Part shown: positions 52,839 to 61,409 of the stretch, piece by piece
How the letters are laid out: every line of letters begins with the position of its first letter
How positions within the stretch are numbered: position 1 is the first letter of the stretch
Assembly (NCBI GenBank): GCA_964247385.1
Contig: CAXTUB010000005.1
Span: 113,901 to 177,900 of the forward strand
Direction of reading: 5' to 3'
DNA: 64,000 nt
DNA from: TMP-86 sp964247385
Lineage (GTDB): Bacteria > Pseudomonadota > Gammaproteobacteria > Steroidobacterales > Steroidobacteraceae
Notes under the pieces: model-generated
Told to the model about the DNA's origin: nothing
Seen by the model: only the letters and a program-made list of their open reading frames with translations
Database searches by the model: none
Position numbers and translations under genes: made by a program

Positions 52839-53987
52839 CTACCGGCGCAAAAATCGGCCCCCCGGGGCGCTCGTTACCTGGCCTTCGAGCTCGAGCAACA
52901 AGAGCTGGGCGGAGATTTCTTCGCACTTCAACCCCGTGCGCACCGCCAGCGTGTCGACGCCGGCTGGCTCGAAATCGAGCGCATCTAACAAGATTTCTCG
53001 ATTCTTGTCTATTGGCGCAGAGCTTGCCCGCGCCTCGCCGGCCTCGTGAGCGGGTGATTCGAAGCAGGCGCGGATGAGATCTGGCTGCAGCTCCGTCAAT
53101 ATGTCATTGATGCTGGCCGTGAGCTTGGCGCCCTGGCGGATGAGCTGGTGACAGCCGTGCGCCAGCGGGTTATGGATGGAGCCGGGCACTGCGAACACAT
53201 CGCGTCCTGCTTCGCCGGCAAGCCTTGCCGTGATGAGCGAGCCGCTTCGCTGCGCGGCCTCAATGACGACGGTGCCGAGCGACAGAGCAGCGATGAGCCG
53301 ATTACGCTGCGGAAAATTCGCGCGCCGCGCAGGAGTGCCAGGCGGAAACTCACTCACCAACACGCCGCCGCTCGCGGAAATTTCTTGCGCGAGCCGTGCA
53401 TGATGCGCGGGGTACACCGTGTCGATTCCTGTGCCCAGGACCGCGATCGTTACGCCGTCCGCGGCGAGAGCGCCGCGATGCGCCGCAGCATCGATGCCCT
53501 CGGCCAGCCCGCTGGTGATGCAAAAGCCTGCTCGCCCCAAAGATCGTGCAAATTCAAATGCCGTCTCGCGGCCGCTGGGCGTGGGATTGCGGCTGCCGAC
53601 GACGGCAATTTGCGCATCGGCCAGACTCTCTGCGCGCCCGTCGACGTAGAGGGCCACGGGGCAATCACGAAGCTGACGCAACAGGGGCGGGAATTTCGAG
53701 TCAGTGCACGTGAGCAACGATTGCCCGGCATGCTCACCCTGTTCGAGCCAACGGTGCTCGGCATGATTGAGCCGCGTGGCAAGAAGCTGTTGAGCCGGAG
53801 CGCGCATTGCATGGCTCGCCAGAAACTCGGAGGCTGCGGCCGGCAACCCGAGTGCGCGCAACTCCGCAGCGCCGCGGCTCAAGAGTTGAGGGGCACCGCC
53901 GGTCCGCTCGAGCGCCGAGATCAATGCATCGGCAGTGAGCCCCGGCGTGCGCGTGAACAGAATCCACGCCATGCGCGTCGCATCCAT
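52839..53987 (-). CDS. dprA: DNA-processing protein DprA (Smf)
   Basis: 382 aa. The Rossmann-like core has VVGSRNPTPSGRETA, FCITSGLAEGIDAAAHRGAL, VLGTGIDTVYPAHHARL and VSEFPPGTPARRANFPQRNR. An N-terminal SAM-like domain (LTADALISALERTGG) and a C-terminal winged helix (~310-380) are present. It loads RecA on incoming single strands during transformation. Its presence does not prove competence. First of dprA-smg-topA. Confidence 0.95.
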   Translation of the reverse strand: MDATRMAWILFTRTPGLTADALISALERTGGAPQLLSRGAAELRALGLPAAASEFLASHAMRAPAQQLLATRLNHAEHRWLEQGEHAGQSLLTCTDSKFPPLLRQLRDCPVALYVDGRAESLADAQIAVVGSRNPTPSGRETAFEFARSLGRAGFCITSGLAEGIDAAAHRGALAADGVTIAVLGTGIDTVYPAHHARLAQEISASGGVLVSEFPPGTPARRANFPQRNRLIAALSLGTVVIEAAQRSGSLITARLAGEAGRDVFAVPGSIHNPLAHGCHQLIRQGAKLTASINDILTELQPDLIRACFESPAHEAGEARASSAPIDKNREILLDALDFEPAGVDTLAVRTGLKCEEISAQLLLLELEGQVTSAPGGRFLRR

Positions 53988-54044
53988 GGCGGCGCAGTAT
54001 GCGGCGCTGCGCTGCGCGGGGCCGCTCGCAAAGCGAGCGAATTG

Positions 54045-55316
54045 CTACGGATTTTCGACGCGGTCGAGCACTTTGATGGCGCCCGACGCATCCATGATCA
54101 GCCCATAGCTGATGCGATCGAACGTCTTGAACACCATGAACGTGCCGGTGCGCTCATCGGGCAGCGCGACCTTCTTTGCGAACATCGGCTGCTCGTGCAC
54201 GAAGGTCGAGGCTTCGCGGTCGCGAATCACCTCGCCCGCCTGGAACACGCTCAGCACGTTGCCAGCGGCGAGGCCATGGCGCGCGCCGCGATTGATCACC
54301 ACCACCTGATATTGCCCGATCATCTCCACCCCGTCTTTCACGGAGATGATCTGACCCTTGATTTTGGTTTTGGGCGCGCTCGGTACGAAGTCGAGCGGCA
54401 CGTCGACTTTGCCTGCGAATAATTTGTCGCCCGCCACGGTTTCCTGGGCAGACTCGGTCAGGATCAACGTGGTCGGGTCGCCGGCCCGCGTCACATGCCC
54501 GGACGCCGTGAAGATGCCGTCGTAGCCGATGACATCGCCGTTGTCGGGATCACGCAGCGCATTTCCCACGCGCACGACGTTGAAATGAGTGCCGTCCGCG
54601 GCGGGCGCGGAGAACCCGCGCGCATACACGGTATTGCCTTCGGCCATGACGACGTGATGGTCTCGCGCTGCCAGCACGTACGGTGCCGTCTTGATCTGCT
54701 CGGGCGTGAGCACCGAGGGCTTGGACATGAACGCCGCGACGATTTCGTAAGGAATCGAGCGGATGGCATCTTCGAGCGGCTGGCTGCGAACCCGCGGCTG
54801 GACCCATGCCGCACCGCCGCGCTCGAGCTGGATTCGCGGCTGCCCGTCGACATAGACGAGCCGAAGCACATCGCCCGGATAAATCAGATGCGGATTTTGA
54901 ACTTGCGGATTGACTTGCCAGATCTCCGGCCAGTACCAAGGGTCGCGCAAGAACGTGGCGGAGATTCCCCACAAGGTATCGCCACGCTTCACTACATAGG
55001 AGTCCGGCGCGTTGGGCGCAAGCGCAGGTCCATCGGCTTGAGTATGCATGGCCCGGGTGACGGAGCGGCCTTCGGTCGCTGCCTCCATGGCGGTGCGGTC
55101 ATCGCCGACGACCACACCTTCAGTGCTGGGCTCGGAGCTCGGGCCCGCACTTGCGTCTGCGCTGCCGCCGGAGCTGATGGGGTAGAGCGGCGGCTCGGGA
55201 GTCTTCTTATGGAATGGATTCCAAGTCGCCTGGCATCCGCCGAGGCTCAGGGCAAATCCCACACAGACCAACCCATTCGTCACGCTCGTGAAATGCCCGC
55301 TCGTGTGCCGATGCAT
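54045..55316 (-). CDS. LysM domain lipoprotein
   Basis: About 423 aa from ATG 55316 (MHRHTSGHF), set by TGGAGAA seven bases upstream; longer starts are open. The leader ends in LSLGGC, a standard lipobox. One LysM domain lies at ~105-155 (YVVKRGDTLWGISATFLRDP, NPQVQNPHLIYPGDVLRLVY), so it should bind peptidoglycan. The rest is beta-rich with GDKLFAGKVDVPLDFVPS and an RxHGLAAGNVLSVFQ repeat. Proteins like this lie between dprA and def in related gammaproteobacteria. Role not known. Confidence 0.9.
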   Translation of the reverse strand: MHRHTSGHFTSVTNGLVCVGFALSLGGCQATWNPFHKKTPEPPLYPISSGGSADASAGPSSEPSTEGVVVGDDRTAMEAATEGRSVTRAMHTQADGPALAPNAPDSYVVKRGDTLWGISATFLRDPWYWPEIWQVNPQVQNPHLIYPGDVLRLVYVDGQPRIQLERGGAAWVQPRVRSQPLEDAIRSIPYEIVAAFMSKPSVLTPEQIKTAPYVLAARDHHVVMAEGNTVYARGFSAPAADGTHFNVVRVGNALRDPDNGDVIGYDGIFTASGHVTRAGDPTTLILTESAQETVAGDKLFAGKVDVPLDFVPSAPKTKIKGQIISVKDGVEMIGQYQVVVINRGARHGLAAGNVLSVFQAGEVIRDREASTFVHEQPMFAKKVALPDERTGTFMVFKTFDRISYGLIMDASGAIKVLDRVENP

Positions 55317-55517
55317 CGAGTTCTCCATTAGCCTGCGCATCATCGCCATCGAAGTTGGCTGTATACTGTTCCTACGCCTCGGCGCGCCAGCACCCATTCC
55401 CCATTTTATGAAGCTCGAAGGGCCGAATGTTGCGGTGCCGCGTGCGGCATTAAGTTAAGCGGCGGCACTGTAGCAACTATTCTCGACTGAAAACACGAAA
55501 TTGCTCTCATAACCCCC

Positions 55518-56045
55518 ATGACTCGCCTGACTATCTTGGAGTATCCCGATACCCGTCTGCGGCGCCGCGCCAAGCCCGTGAAGGCGGTGAATGTGGCCGT
55601 TCAAACGTTGATGGATGACATGCTGGAGACCATGTATGCCGCGAACGGCGTGGGTCTGGCCGCGCCGCAAGTCGACGCGGAGCATCGCGTCATCGTCATC
55701 GATGTGAGCGACTCGCGGAATGCGCCGCTCATGCTCGCGAATCCCGAGATCATCGACTCCGATGGCCGCGTCATTACAGAAGAGGGGTGTCTGTCCGTCC
55801 CCGCCATCTATGAAAAAGTGGCGCGCGCCGAGCGCGTGCGGGTTCGGGGTCTCGATCGTGCGGGCAATAGCGTCGAGCACGCGGCCGATGGCCTCCTTGC
55901 CGTATGTATTCAGCATGAGATCGATCATCTCGACGGCAAAGTGTTCGTCGACTACCTATCCGAGCTCAAACGCCAGCTCATCACGCGGCGCTTGCGCAAG
56001 AGCCAGGGCAATACGCGTGAAGGCCGAGCTGCCGTTGCCGTGTAG
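55518..56045 (+). CDS. def: peptide deformylase
   Basis: 175 aa. The three metal-site motifs are GVGLAAPQV, EGCLSVPAIY and CIQHEIDHLDGKVF. It removes the formyl group from new proteins, and the next gene adds that group to initiator tRNA. Divergent from the LysM gene with a 201-base gap that should carry both promoters. The C-terminus is basic and extended by a few residues relative to the E. coli enzyme. Confidence 0.97.
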   Translation: MTRLTILEYPDTRLRRRAKPVKAVNVAVQTLMDDMLETMYAANGVGLAAPQVDAEHRVIVIDVSDSRNAPLMLANPEIIDSDGRVITEEGCLSVPAIYEKVARAERVRVRGLDRAGNSVEHAADGLLAVCIQHEIDHLDGKVFVDYLSELKRQLITRRLRKSQGNTREGRAAVAV

Positions 56046-56106
56046 TGTCTTGCACAACGGATTACTTTACTAGCCAGCCCCGGGCCAGCTTTCGCTTGCG
56101 GGCGCT

Positions 56107-57066
56107 GTGAGTTTGCGGCTCGGGTTTGCGGGCACGCCAGAGTTCGCCGTGCACGCGCTGAATGCCTTGGCCGACTCGCGGCATGTGCTGGCGGGCGTGC
56201 TCACACAGCCGGATCGCGGCGCGGGCCGCGGCCGCAGACTCACGCCAACGCCCGTCAAGGCTCGAGCGGTTGAGCTGGGTCTCGAAATCGAAACGCCCGT
56301 TACGCTGCGCACCCCCGAAGCATTGCGGCTATTGGCGCAGTGGCGGCTGGACGCCCTGGTGGTCGTTGCGTATGGCTTATTGATTCCGGCGGACATGCTG
56401 CGCATCCCTCGTCACGGAGCCTTCAACATCCACGCCTCTTTGTTGCCGCGTTGGCGCGGCGCGGCGCCCATTCAACGTTGCTTGCTCGCGGCGGACGCGA
56501 TGACCGGCATCAGCATCATGCAGATGGACGCGGGCCTGGATACGGGTCCCGTGTGCATGCAGAAAAGGATTGACGTCGAAGCGCGCGAGACGGGCGCATC
56601 TTTACACGACAAGCTTGCGGTATTGGGAGCTCACGCCATCGTCGAATGCATGAATGCGCTCGAGCGCGGCGATTTGACCTGCGTGCCGCAGTCTGCGGAG
56701 GGCGCAATCTATGCGTCCAAGCTGAGCAAGGCGGAAGCCGAAATCGATTGGCGCGAATCCGCGTCGCAGATCGATCGTCAAGTGCGCGCGTTCAACCCTG
56801 CGCCCATTGCGTCCACGCATCTTGCCGGCCGTCCGCTGCGCGTGTTCGAGTCGCAGCTGGCTGACGCCGGAAAGAAGATCTCAGAGGCTCCTGCGCGCGC
56901 GCTGCCCGGCACGGTGCTTGCGCATGATGCGCAAGGCTTGCGCGTGGCATGCGGCGAAGGATGGATCGAGCTGACCCAAGTGCAGTGGGCCGGCGGCAAG
57001 CGCATGCATGCGCGCGAGTTGGCGCATGCGCAATCGCTGCAAGGTGCGCGCCTCGGGGACCTTTGA
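56107..57066 (+). CDS. fmt: methionyl-tRNA formyltransferase
   Basis: 319 aa from a GTG (MSLRLGFAGTPEFAVHAL). The formyl-transfer core has the Asn/His pair FNIHASLLPRWRGAAPIQR and MDAGLDTGPVC. The C-terminal OB-like domain includes IDRQVRAFNPAPIAST. It formylates Met-tRNA(fMet). It follows def by 61 bases and its stop overlaps the TTG of rsmB. Confidence 0.96.
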   Translation: MSLRLGFAGTPEFAVHALNALADSRHVLAGVLTQPDRGAGRGRRLTPTPVKARAVELGLEIETPVTLRTPEALRLLAQWRLDALVVVAYGLLIPADMLRIPRHGAFNIHASLLPRWRGAAPIQRCLLAADAMTGISIMQMDAGLDTGPVCMQKRIDVEARETGASLHDKLAVLGAHAIVECMNALERGDLTCVPQSAEGAIYASKLSKAEAEIDWRESASQIDRQVRAFNPAPIASTHLAGRPLRVFESQLADAGKKISEAPARALPGTVLAHDAQGLRVACGEGWIELTQVQWAGGKRMHARELAHAQSLQGARLGDL

Positions 57067-58496
57067 GCGCGCGCGCCGCATCGCCACGTGCCTCCGCAGC
57101 GCGCGTGGTGGCTCGAGTGGCCTTCGAAGGCGAGACGATCGAGCGTGCGCTGGCGGCAGAACTCGCATCTCAACCGGCGAATGTGCCGAGCGCCGCGCAA
57201 TCGTCGAGCCCTGTCGCTGACCCGTCGAGCCCCATCGCTAACCCGTCGAACTCCATCGCGGACTCGTTGCGCGCCGGCGCCTATTCGTGGCGCGCCGCGG
57301 CGAGCTCGCTGAGCTACGGCGCGGTTCGCGGCTGGTATCGATACGCGGCCATCTTAGGGCGCATTCTCAGCCGCCCCATCGACTCGCTTGCGCCGGCGGC
57401 GCATGCCGTACTGTGCGTCGCGCTGTTCGAGCTCGAAGACGAACAGACCCCGCCCTACGCCGTCGTGGATGCGGCCGTCGACACCATGCGGCACATGGGC
57501 CTTGCGCGGATGGCAGGCCTTTGCAACGCAGTGCTCAGACGGTACTTGCGCGAGCGCGAACACATTGCCGCCATGCTCCAGCAAGATCCTGCCGCCCAGT
57601 TCGCGTGTCCCGCATGGTTGGCTGCGCAGTGGCGGCGCGAGTGGCCCGGACATTGGCGACAGTTCTTGTCGAGCAGCGATGCCAAGCCTCCGCTGTGGCT
57701 GAGAGTAAATCAGCGTCGCATCCGCCCGGGTGAATACCTGGAGCAATTACGCAATGCTGGAATCGAGGCGGTCGAAAGTGAGAACGTGCCGGGCGCCGTG
57801 CTTCTGCCGCAGCCTCGGCGAGTCGATGAACTTCCGGGATTTTTGCAAGGTCTTGCTTCAGTGCAAGACGTGAATGCGCAACTCGCGGCGATTCCTCTCG
57901 CGCTCGCCTCCGGTCAGCGAGTGCTCGATGCGTGCGCCGCACCCGGCGGCAAGACCGGCTTGATCGCAGAACGCGCGCCTGCGCTCGAAGCGCTCACCGC
58001 CATCGATCATGATGCGGCGCGGCTGGAAAAAGTAAGAGAGAATCTCGCCCGCCTGCATGTGGGCGCGCAAGTTTTCTGCGCCGATGCCGGCGCACCAACT
58101 CACGGTTGGTGGGATGGCACGCCGTTCGATCGCATTCTGCTCGATGCGCCGTGCTCGGCGCTTGGAGTCATCCGCCGTCATCCCGACATTCGCGTTCGGC
58201 GCACGCCGCACGATCTGGATCGCTTCGCTGCTTCTCAGCTGCGGTTGCTGATCGGTGCATGGCCCTTGCTTGCGCGCGGTGGGCGGCTCGTTTACTCGAC
58301 GTGCACGGTTACGTGGCGTGAAAACCGCGAGGTGCTCGCGGCATTCGTTGCGTGCACCCCTGATGCAGCGATCTTGCCCGTGAGCGCATGGACGAATTGG
58401 CCGTCGCTCGGCATCTGCGATGACTTTGGCGTGCAGCTCGTGCCGGGTGAGGCGGGTGGCGATGGCTTCTATTATGCTGCGCTCGTCAAGGGATGA
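57063..58496 (+). CDS. rsmB: 16S rRNA (cytosine-967-C5)-methyltransferase
   Basis: 477 aa if started at the TTG overlapping the fmt stop (TTGA), with TCGGGGACC just before it; a longer frame would lie mostly inside fmt. The N-terminal NusB-like domain starts ARVVARVAFEGETIERALAA and resumes after a repeat-encoded insert at AYSWRAAASSLSYGA. The methyltransferase has LDACAAPGGKTGLIAE, the Cys motif LDAPCSALGVIRRHPDI and the catalytic YSTCTVTWRENREV. It methylates C967 of 16S rRNA. Confidence 0.94.
   Translation: MSARAASPRASAARVVARVAFEGETIERALAAELASQPANVPSAAQSSSPVADPSSPIANPSNSIADSLRAGAYSWRAAASSLSYGAVRGWYRYAAILGRILSRPIDSLAPAAHAVLCVALFELEDEQTPPYAVVDAAVDTMRHMGLARMAGLCNAVLRRYLREREHIAAMLQQDPAAQFACPAWLAAQWRREWPGHWRQFLSSSDAKPPLWLRVNQRRIRPGEYLEQLRNAGIEAVESENVPGAVLLPQPRRVDELPGFLQGLASVQDVNAQLAAIPLALASGQRVLDACAAPGGKTGLIAERAPALEALTAIDHDAARLEKVRENLARLHVGAQVFCADAGAPTHGWWDGTPFDRILLDAPCSALGVIRRHPDIRVRRTPHDLDRFAASQLRLLIGAWPLLARGGRLVYSTCTVTWRENREVLAAFVACTPDAAILPVSAWTNWPSLGICDDFGVQLVPGEAGGDGFYYAALVKG
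57201..57263. repeat. 21-bp tandem repeat, three units, inside rsmB
   Basis: Three in-frame units of 21 bases start at 57201, 57222 and 57243, each built on cgtcgagcccc-atcgct-ac. They encode SSPVADP, SSPIANP and SNSIADS. The array sits inside the NusB-like N-terminal domain, about 47-67 residues from the start, where most RsmB proteins have no such insert. Confidence 0.85.
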
Positions 58497-58536
58497 ACTT
58501 CGTGCACAGTCTTTGCGATGCTGAAACCGATCTCTC

Positions 58537-59184
58537 ATGATTTCTCGTGAGACGGGTGCCGATGGCGGGCGCTGCGATGCGGCTTTCCGGGACCGTGGCG
58601 CAACCATTCTTACGCTCATCTTTCTTGCGCGTGCGTTCATATGGGCGCTCCTTGCGCTGACGCTGATGCAATCCGCAAGCGCAGAAGGTTTGGAAGGACG
58701 CTTCGAGGTGCGCTCGGCGGATTTCAGTTTGCGCGAAAACGTCTTCTCGATGAATGTAAAGCTCGAGTTGCCGGTGTCGCACATCGTGCGGCGAGGGCTC
58801 ACCGAAGGTGTGCCGCTGGCGCTCGAGCTCGATCTGTCCATCGAACGCGAGCGGCAGCTCATTCCAAACGCCACCGTGGCGCAGCTCACTCAACGTTATC
58901 ACTTGCAGTACAACGCGGTCAGCGACCGCTATGTTCTACGCAACGACAATAGCGGCGAGCAACGCTCCTACCCCAGCGCAAACGAGGCGCTCGAGCAGCT
59001 GTCCGAGATTCGCGATATTCCGGTGCTCGACAGGAGCTTGGTGGAGCCCGACCGGCACTATGAGGCGAGCGTGCGCGCGAAGGTGGATTACGGCGCCGTG
59101 CCATGGACCATGCGCATGCTCATGTTCTGGGTGGATGATTGGCACCGCGAAAGCGATTGGTACACGTGGACATTGCAGCACTGA
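58537..59184 (+). CDS. DUF4390 domain protein, exported
   Basis: 215 aa. A basic start and hydrophobic segment (FLARAFIWALLALTLMQSASA) act as signal peptide. DUF4390 features follow: FEVRSADFSLRENVFSMNVK, VPLALELDLSIERER, TQRYHLQYNAVSDRYVLRN, and VDDWHRESDWYTWTLQ at the end. In related gammaproteobacteria it lies between rsmB and the ntrY-like kinase, as here, which suggests a role tied to that kinase. Function is not established. Its 3' end overlaps ntrY. Confidence 0.88.
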   Translation: MISRETGADGGRCDAAFRDRGATILTLIFLARAFIWALLALTLMQSASAEGLEGRFEVRSADFSLRENVFSMNVKLELPVSHIVRRGLTEGVPLALELDLSIERERQLIPNATVAQLTQRYHLQYNAVSDRYVLRNDNSGEQRSYPSANEALEQLSEIRDIPVLDRSLVEPDRHYEASVRAKVDYGAVPWTMRMLMFWVDDWHRESDWYTWTLQH

Positions 59185-61409
59185 TCCGGCGGTGCACCGC
59201 GCTCGTGGGCCGGCATGCGTCCTCGAGCCTTGCCTTCGCGGCGATTGCGTTTTGGCTCGCCGCCCTGTTGACGCTCGCGTCCGCCGCGCAAAACTCGGCC
59301 AAGTTCGGCCAATGGCTTCCCTGGCTTTTGCTCATCAACATCACCGGGCTCATCACCCTGTTCGTGCTGTTGGCCGGCAAGCTGCTGCGTCTGCTGCGGG
59401 ACTATCGCCGCCATGTGCCGGGCTCGCGCCTCACCGCGCGCACCGTGGGTCTGTTTGGGGTGTTGGCCGTAGGGCCCATTCTCATCGTGTACTACTTCGC
59501 ATTGCAGTTCTTGAACAAGGGAATCGATAGCTGGTTCGAGCTCGAAGTGCGGCAGGGCCTGGCGGATACGCGTGAGCTGTCACGCGCCGCGCTGGATTTG
59601 CGCGTGCGCGAATTCCTGCGCCGCACCGAAACGGTGGCGCGCGAGCTCGCACCCTTGCGCTCGTTCGATCTCATCGGCACCTTGGATCGCGAGCGCCGCG
59701 CCACGGGCGCTTATGAGTTCTCCGTGATCAGCGCGCAATCGCGCATCGTCGCAATGAGCTCGGATCGGCCCTTGGACGTGATGCCCGCCCCTGCATCCGA
59801 CGCTGTGTTGGCGCAAGTGCGGCGAGGCAGCCCCTACGTCAGCCTCGACACCACGGCGGCCGGGGGCTACGTCATTCGCGCAGCCGCGAGTCTCGATGCG
59901 GAAGGCAGCCCCAACACGCGCATTCTCGTGGCTCTATACCCAGTGCCCGAGCCTCTGAGCCAGCTGGCCGACACCGTGCAGCGCTCGTACACCCAGTATG
60001 CAAATCTCGTGCAGTTGCGCCAGCCGCTCAAGTCGACGCTCGCGCTCATTCTCACCTTCGTCGTGTTGATCTCGTTGATCGCGGCCGTTTACGGCGCATT
60101 CTTCACTGCGCATCGCTTGGTGAAGCCGGTTCAAGATCTCATCGCCGGTACTCGCGCAGTCGCCAAAGGAGATTACGACACGCGCTTGCCCCTGCCTTCT
60201 CGCGATGAGCTTGGCTATCTCGTCGTGTCATTCAACGATATGACCAAGCGTCTAGCGCGCGCGCGCGAGGACGCAGGCCGCAGCCAACAAGCGGTTGAAG
60301 CAGAGCGCACGGGACTCGCCGTCATCCTTGCGCGCCTGTCGACCGGCGTGATTTCGCTGCATCCGGATCTGACCGTGCGCATCGCCAATCAAGCGGCTGG
60401 CGCCATTCTGGGCATCGATTGCGATGCAGCGGTAGGGCGGCCGCTGCGCGAGCTCGGCGAGGACGGTGCGTTGTTCGCGCAATTCTATGCAGCCATTGCC
60501 GATCGACTCGAAGGCCGCTCGGACTGGCGCGAGCAGATCGACCTCGCGTCGAGCACGGGCAAGCGAGCGCTCATGTGCGCGTGCACGGCGATCCCGAGCG
60601 AAGCCGGCTCGGCGCCTGGCATGGTCTTGGTGTTCGATGACATCACGACACTCTTGCAGGCGCAGCGCGATGCCGCGTGGGGCGAGGTCGCGCGCCGTCT
60701 CGCACACGAAATCAAGAATCCGCTCACGCCGATACAGCTTTCGGCTGAGCGCATGCGGCGCAAGTTTCTGAGCAGCATGAACGCGGAAGATGCGCAAGTT
60801 CTCGAGCGCGCCACCCACACCATCGTGGCCCAAGTGGACGCCATGAAGCAGATGGTCAATGCCTTCTCTGAATACGCGCGCGCGCCCGACATGTATTTAT
60901 CCCGCTTCGATTTGAACCAACTCGTCACCGAGGTGGTCGATCTATATCGTGCGCAAGCGAGCGGCGTGGAGATTCATATGACGCTCGATCAGGAGCTGCC
61001 GCCGATCGCGGCGGACCGAGTGCGCGTGCGACAGATTTTGAACAACCTCATGACTAATTCGCTCGAGGCGCTGGAGGGTAAAAAGGCTGCGCGAATCGAG
61101 TTGCGCACGCTGACGAATCAAACACCGGGTCCGCGCTTTGCATCCATCATCGTAGCGGATAACGGCCCGGGCTTCGCGCGCGACCTCCTGGGCACGGTGT
61201 TTGATCCTTATGTCACGAGCAAGACCAAAGGCACTGGTTTGGGCCTCGCCATTGTTAAAAAAATTGTCGAAGAGCACGGCGGCAGAATCGAGGCGGACAA
61301 TCCGCGCGCGGGTGGTGCGCGAATCCGTGTGATGCTGCCCTTGGGCGGCGACGCGGCAGCGAGTGACTCGGTCGCCCGCAGTAACGAATCGAGGCGCGAA
61401 CACGCATGA
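59166..61409 (+). CDS. ntrY: NtrY-like sensor histidine kinase
   Basis: About 747 aa from GTG 59166; a TTG at 59139 is possible. Transmembrane helices near 20-40, 50-70 and 85-110 precede a periplasmic or membrane-proximal sensor, with a further helix at ~290-315. HAMP (RLVKPVQDLIAGTRAVAKG), PAS (~375-490) and a kinase core follow: the H-box RLAHEIKNPLTP with His514, N-box ILNNLMTNSLEAL, DNGPGFA and GTGLGLAIVKKIVEEHGG. It should phosphorylate the partner encoded next, whose start overlaps by ATGA. The signal is unknown. Confidence 0.93.
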   Translation: MDIAALIRRCTALVGRHASSSLAFAAIAFWLAALLTLASAAQNSAKFGQWLPWLLLINITGLITLFVLLAGKLLRLLRDYRRHVPGSRLTARTVGLFGVLAVGPILIVYYFALQFLNKGIDSWFELEVRQGLADTRELSRAALDLRVREFLRRTETVARELAPLRSFDLIGTLDRERRATGAYEFSVISAQSRIVAMSSDRPLDVMPAPASDAVLAQVRRGSPYVSLDTTAAGGYVIRAAASLDAEGSPNTRILVALYPVPEPLSQLADTVQRSYTQYANLVQLRQPLKSTLALILTFVVLISLIAAVYGAFFTAHRLVKPVQDLIAGTRAVAKGDYDTRLPLPSRDELGYLVVSFNDMTKRLARAREDAGRSQQAVEAERTGLAVILARLSTGVISLHPDLTVRIANQAAGAILGIDCDAAVGRPLRELGEDGALFAQFYAAIADRLEGRSDWREQIDLASSTGKRALMCACTAIPSEAGSAPGMVLVFDDITTLLQAQRDAAWGEVARRLAHEIKNPLTPIQLSAERMRRKFLSSMNAEDAQVLERATHTIVAQVDAMKQMVNAFSEYARAPDMYLSRFDLNQLVTEVVDLYRAQASGVEIHMTLDQELPPIAADRVRVRQILNNLMTNSLEALEGKKAARIELRTLTNQTPGPRFASIIVADNGPGFARDLLGTVFDPYVTSKTKGTGLGLAIVKKIVEEHGGRIEADNPRAGGARIRVMLPLGGDAAASDSVARSNESRREHA

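Noticed and set aside
53148..54422. 424-codon plus-strand frame across dprA and the LysM gene
   Set aside because: Antisense of two conserved genes; His/Arg-rich shadow.
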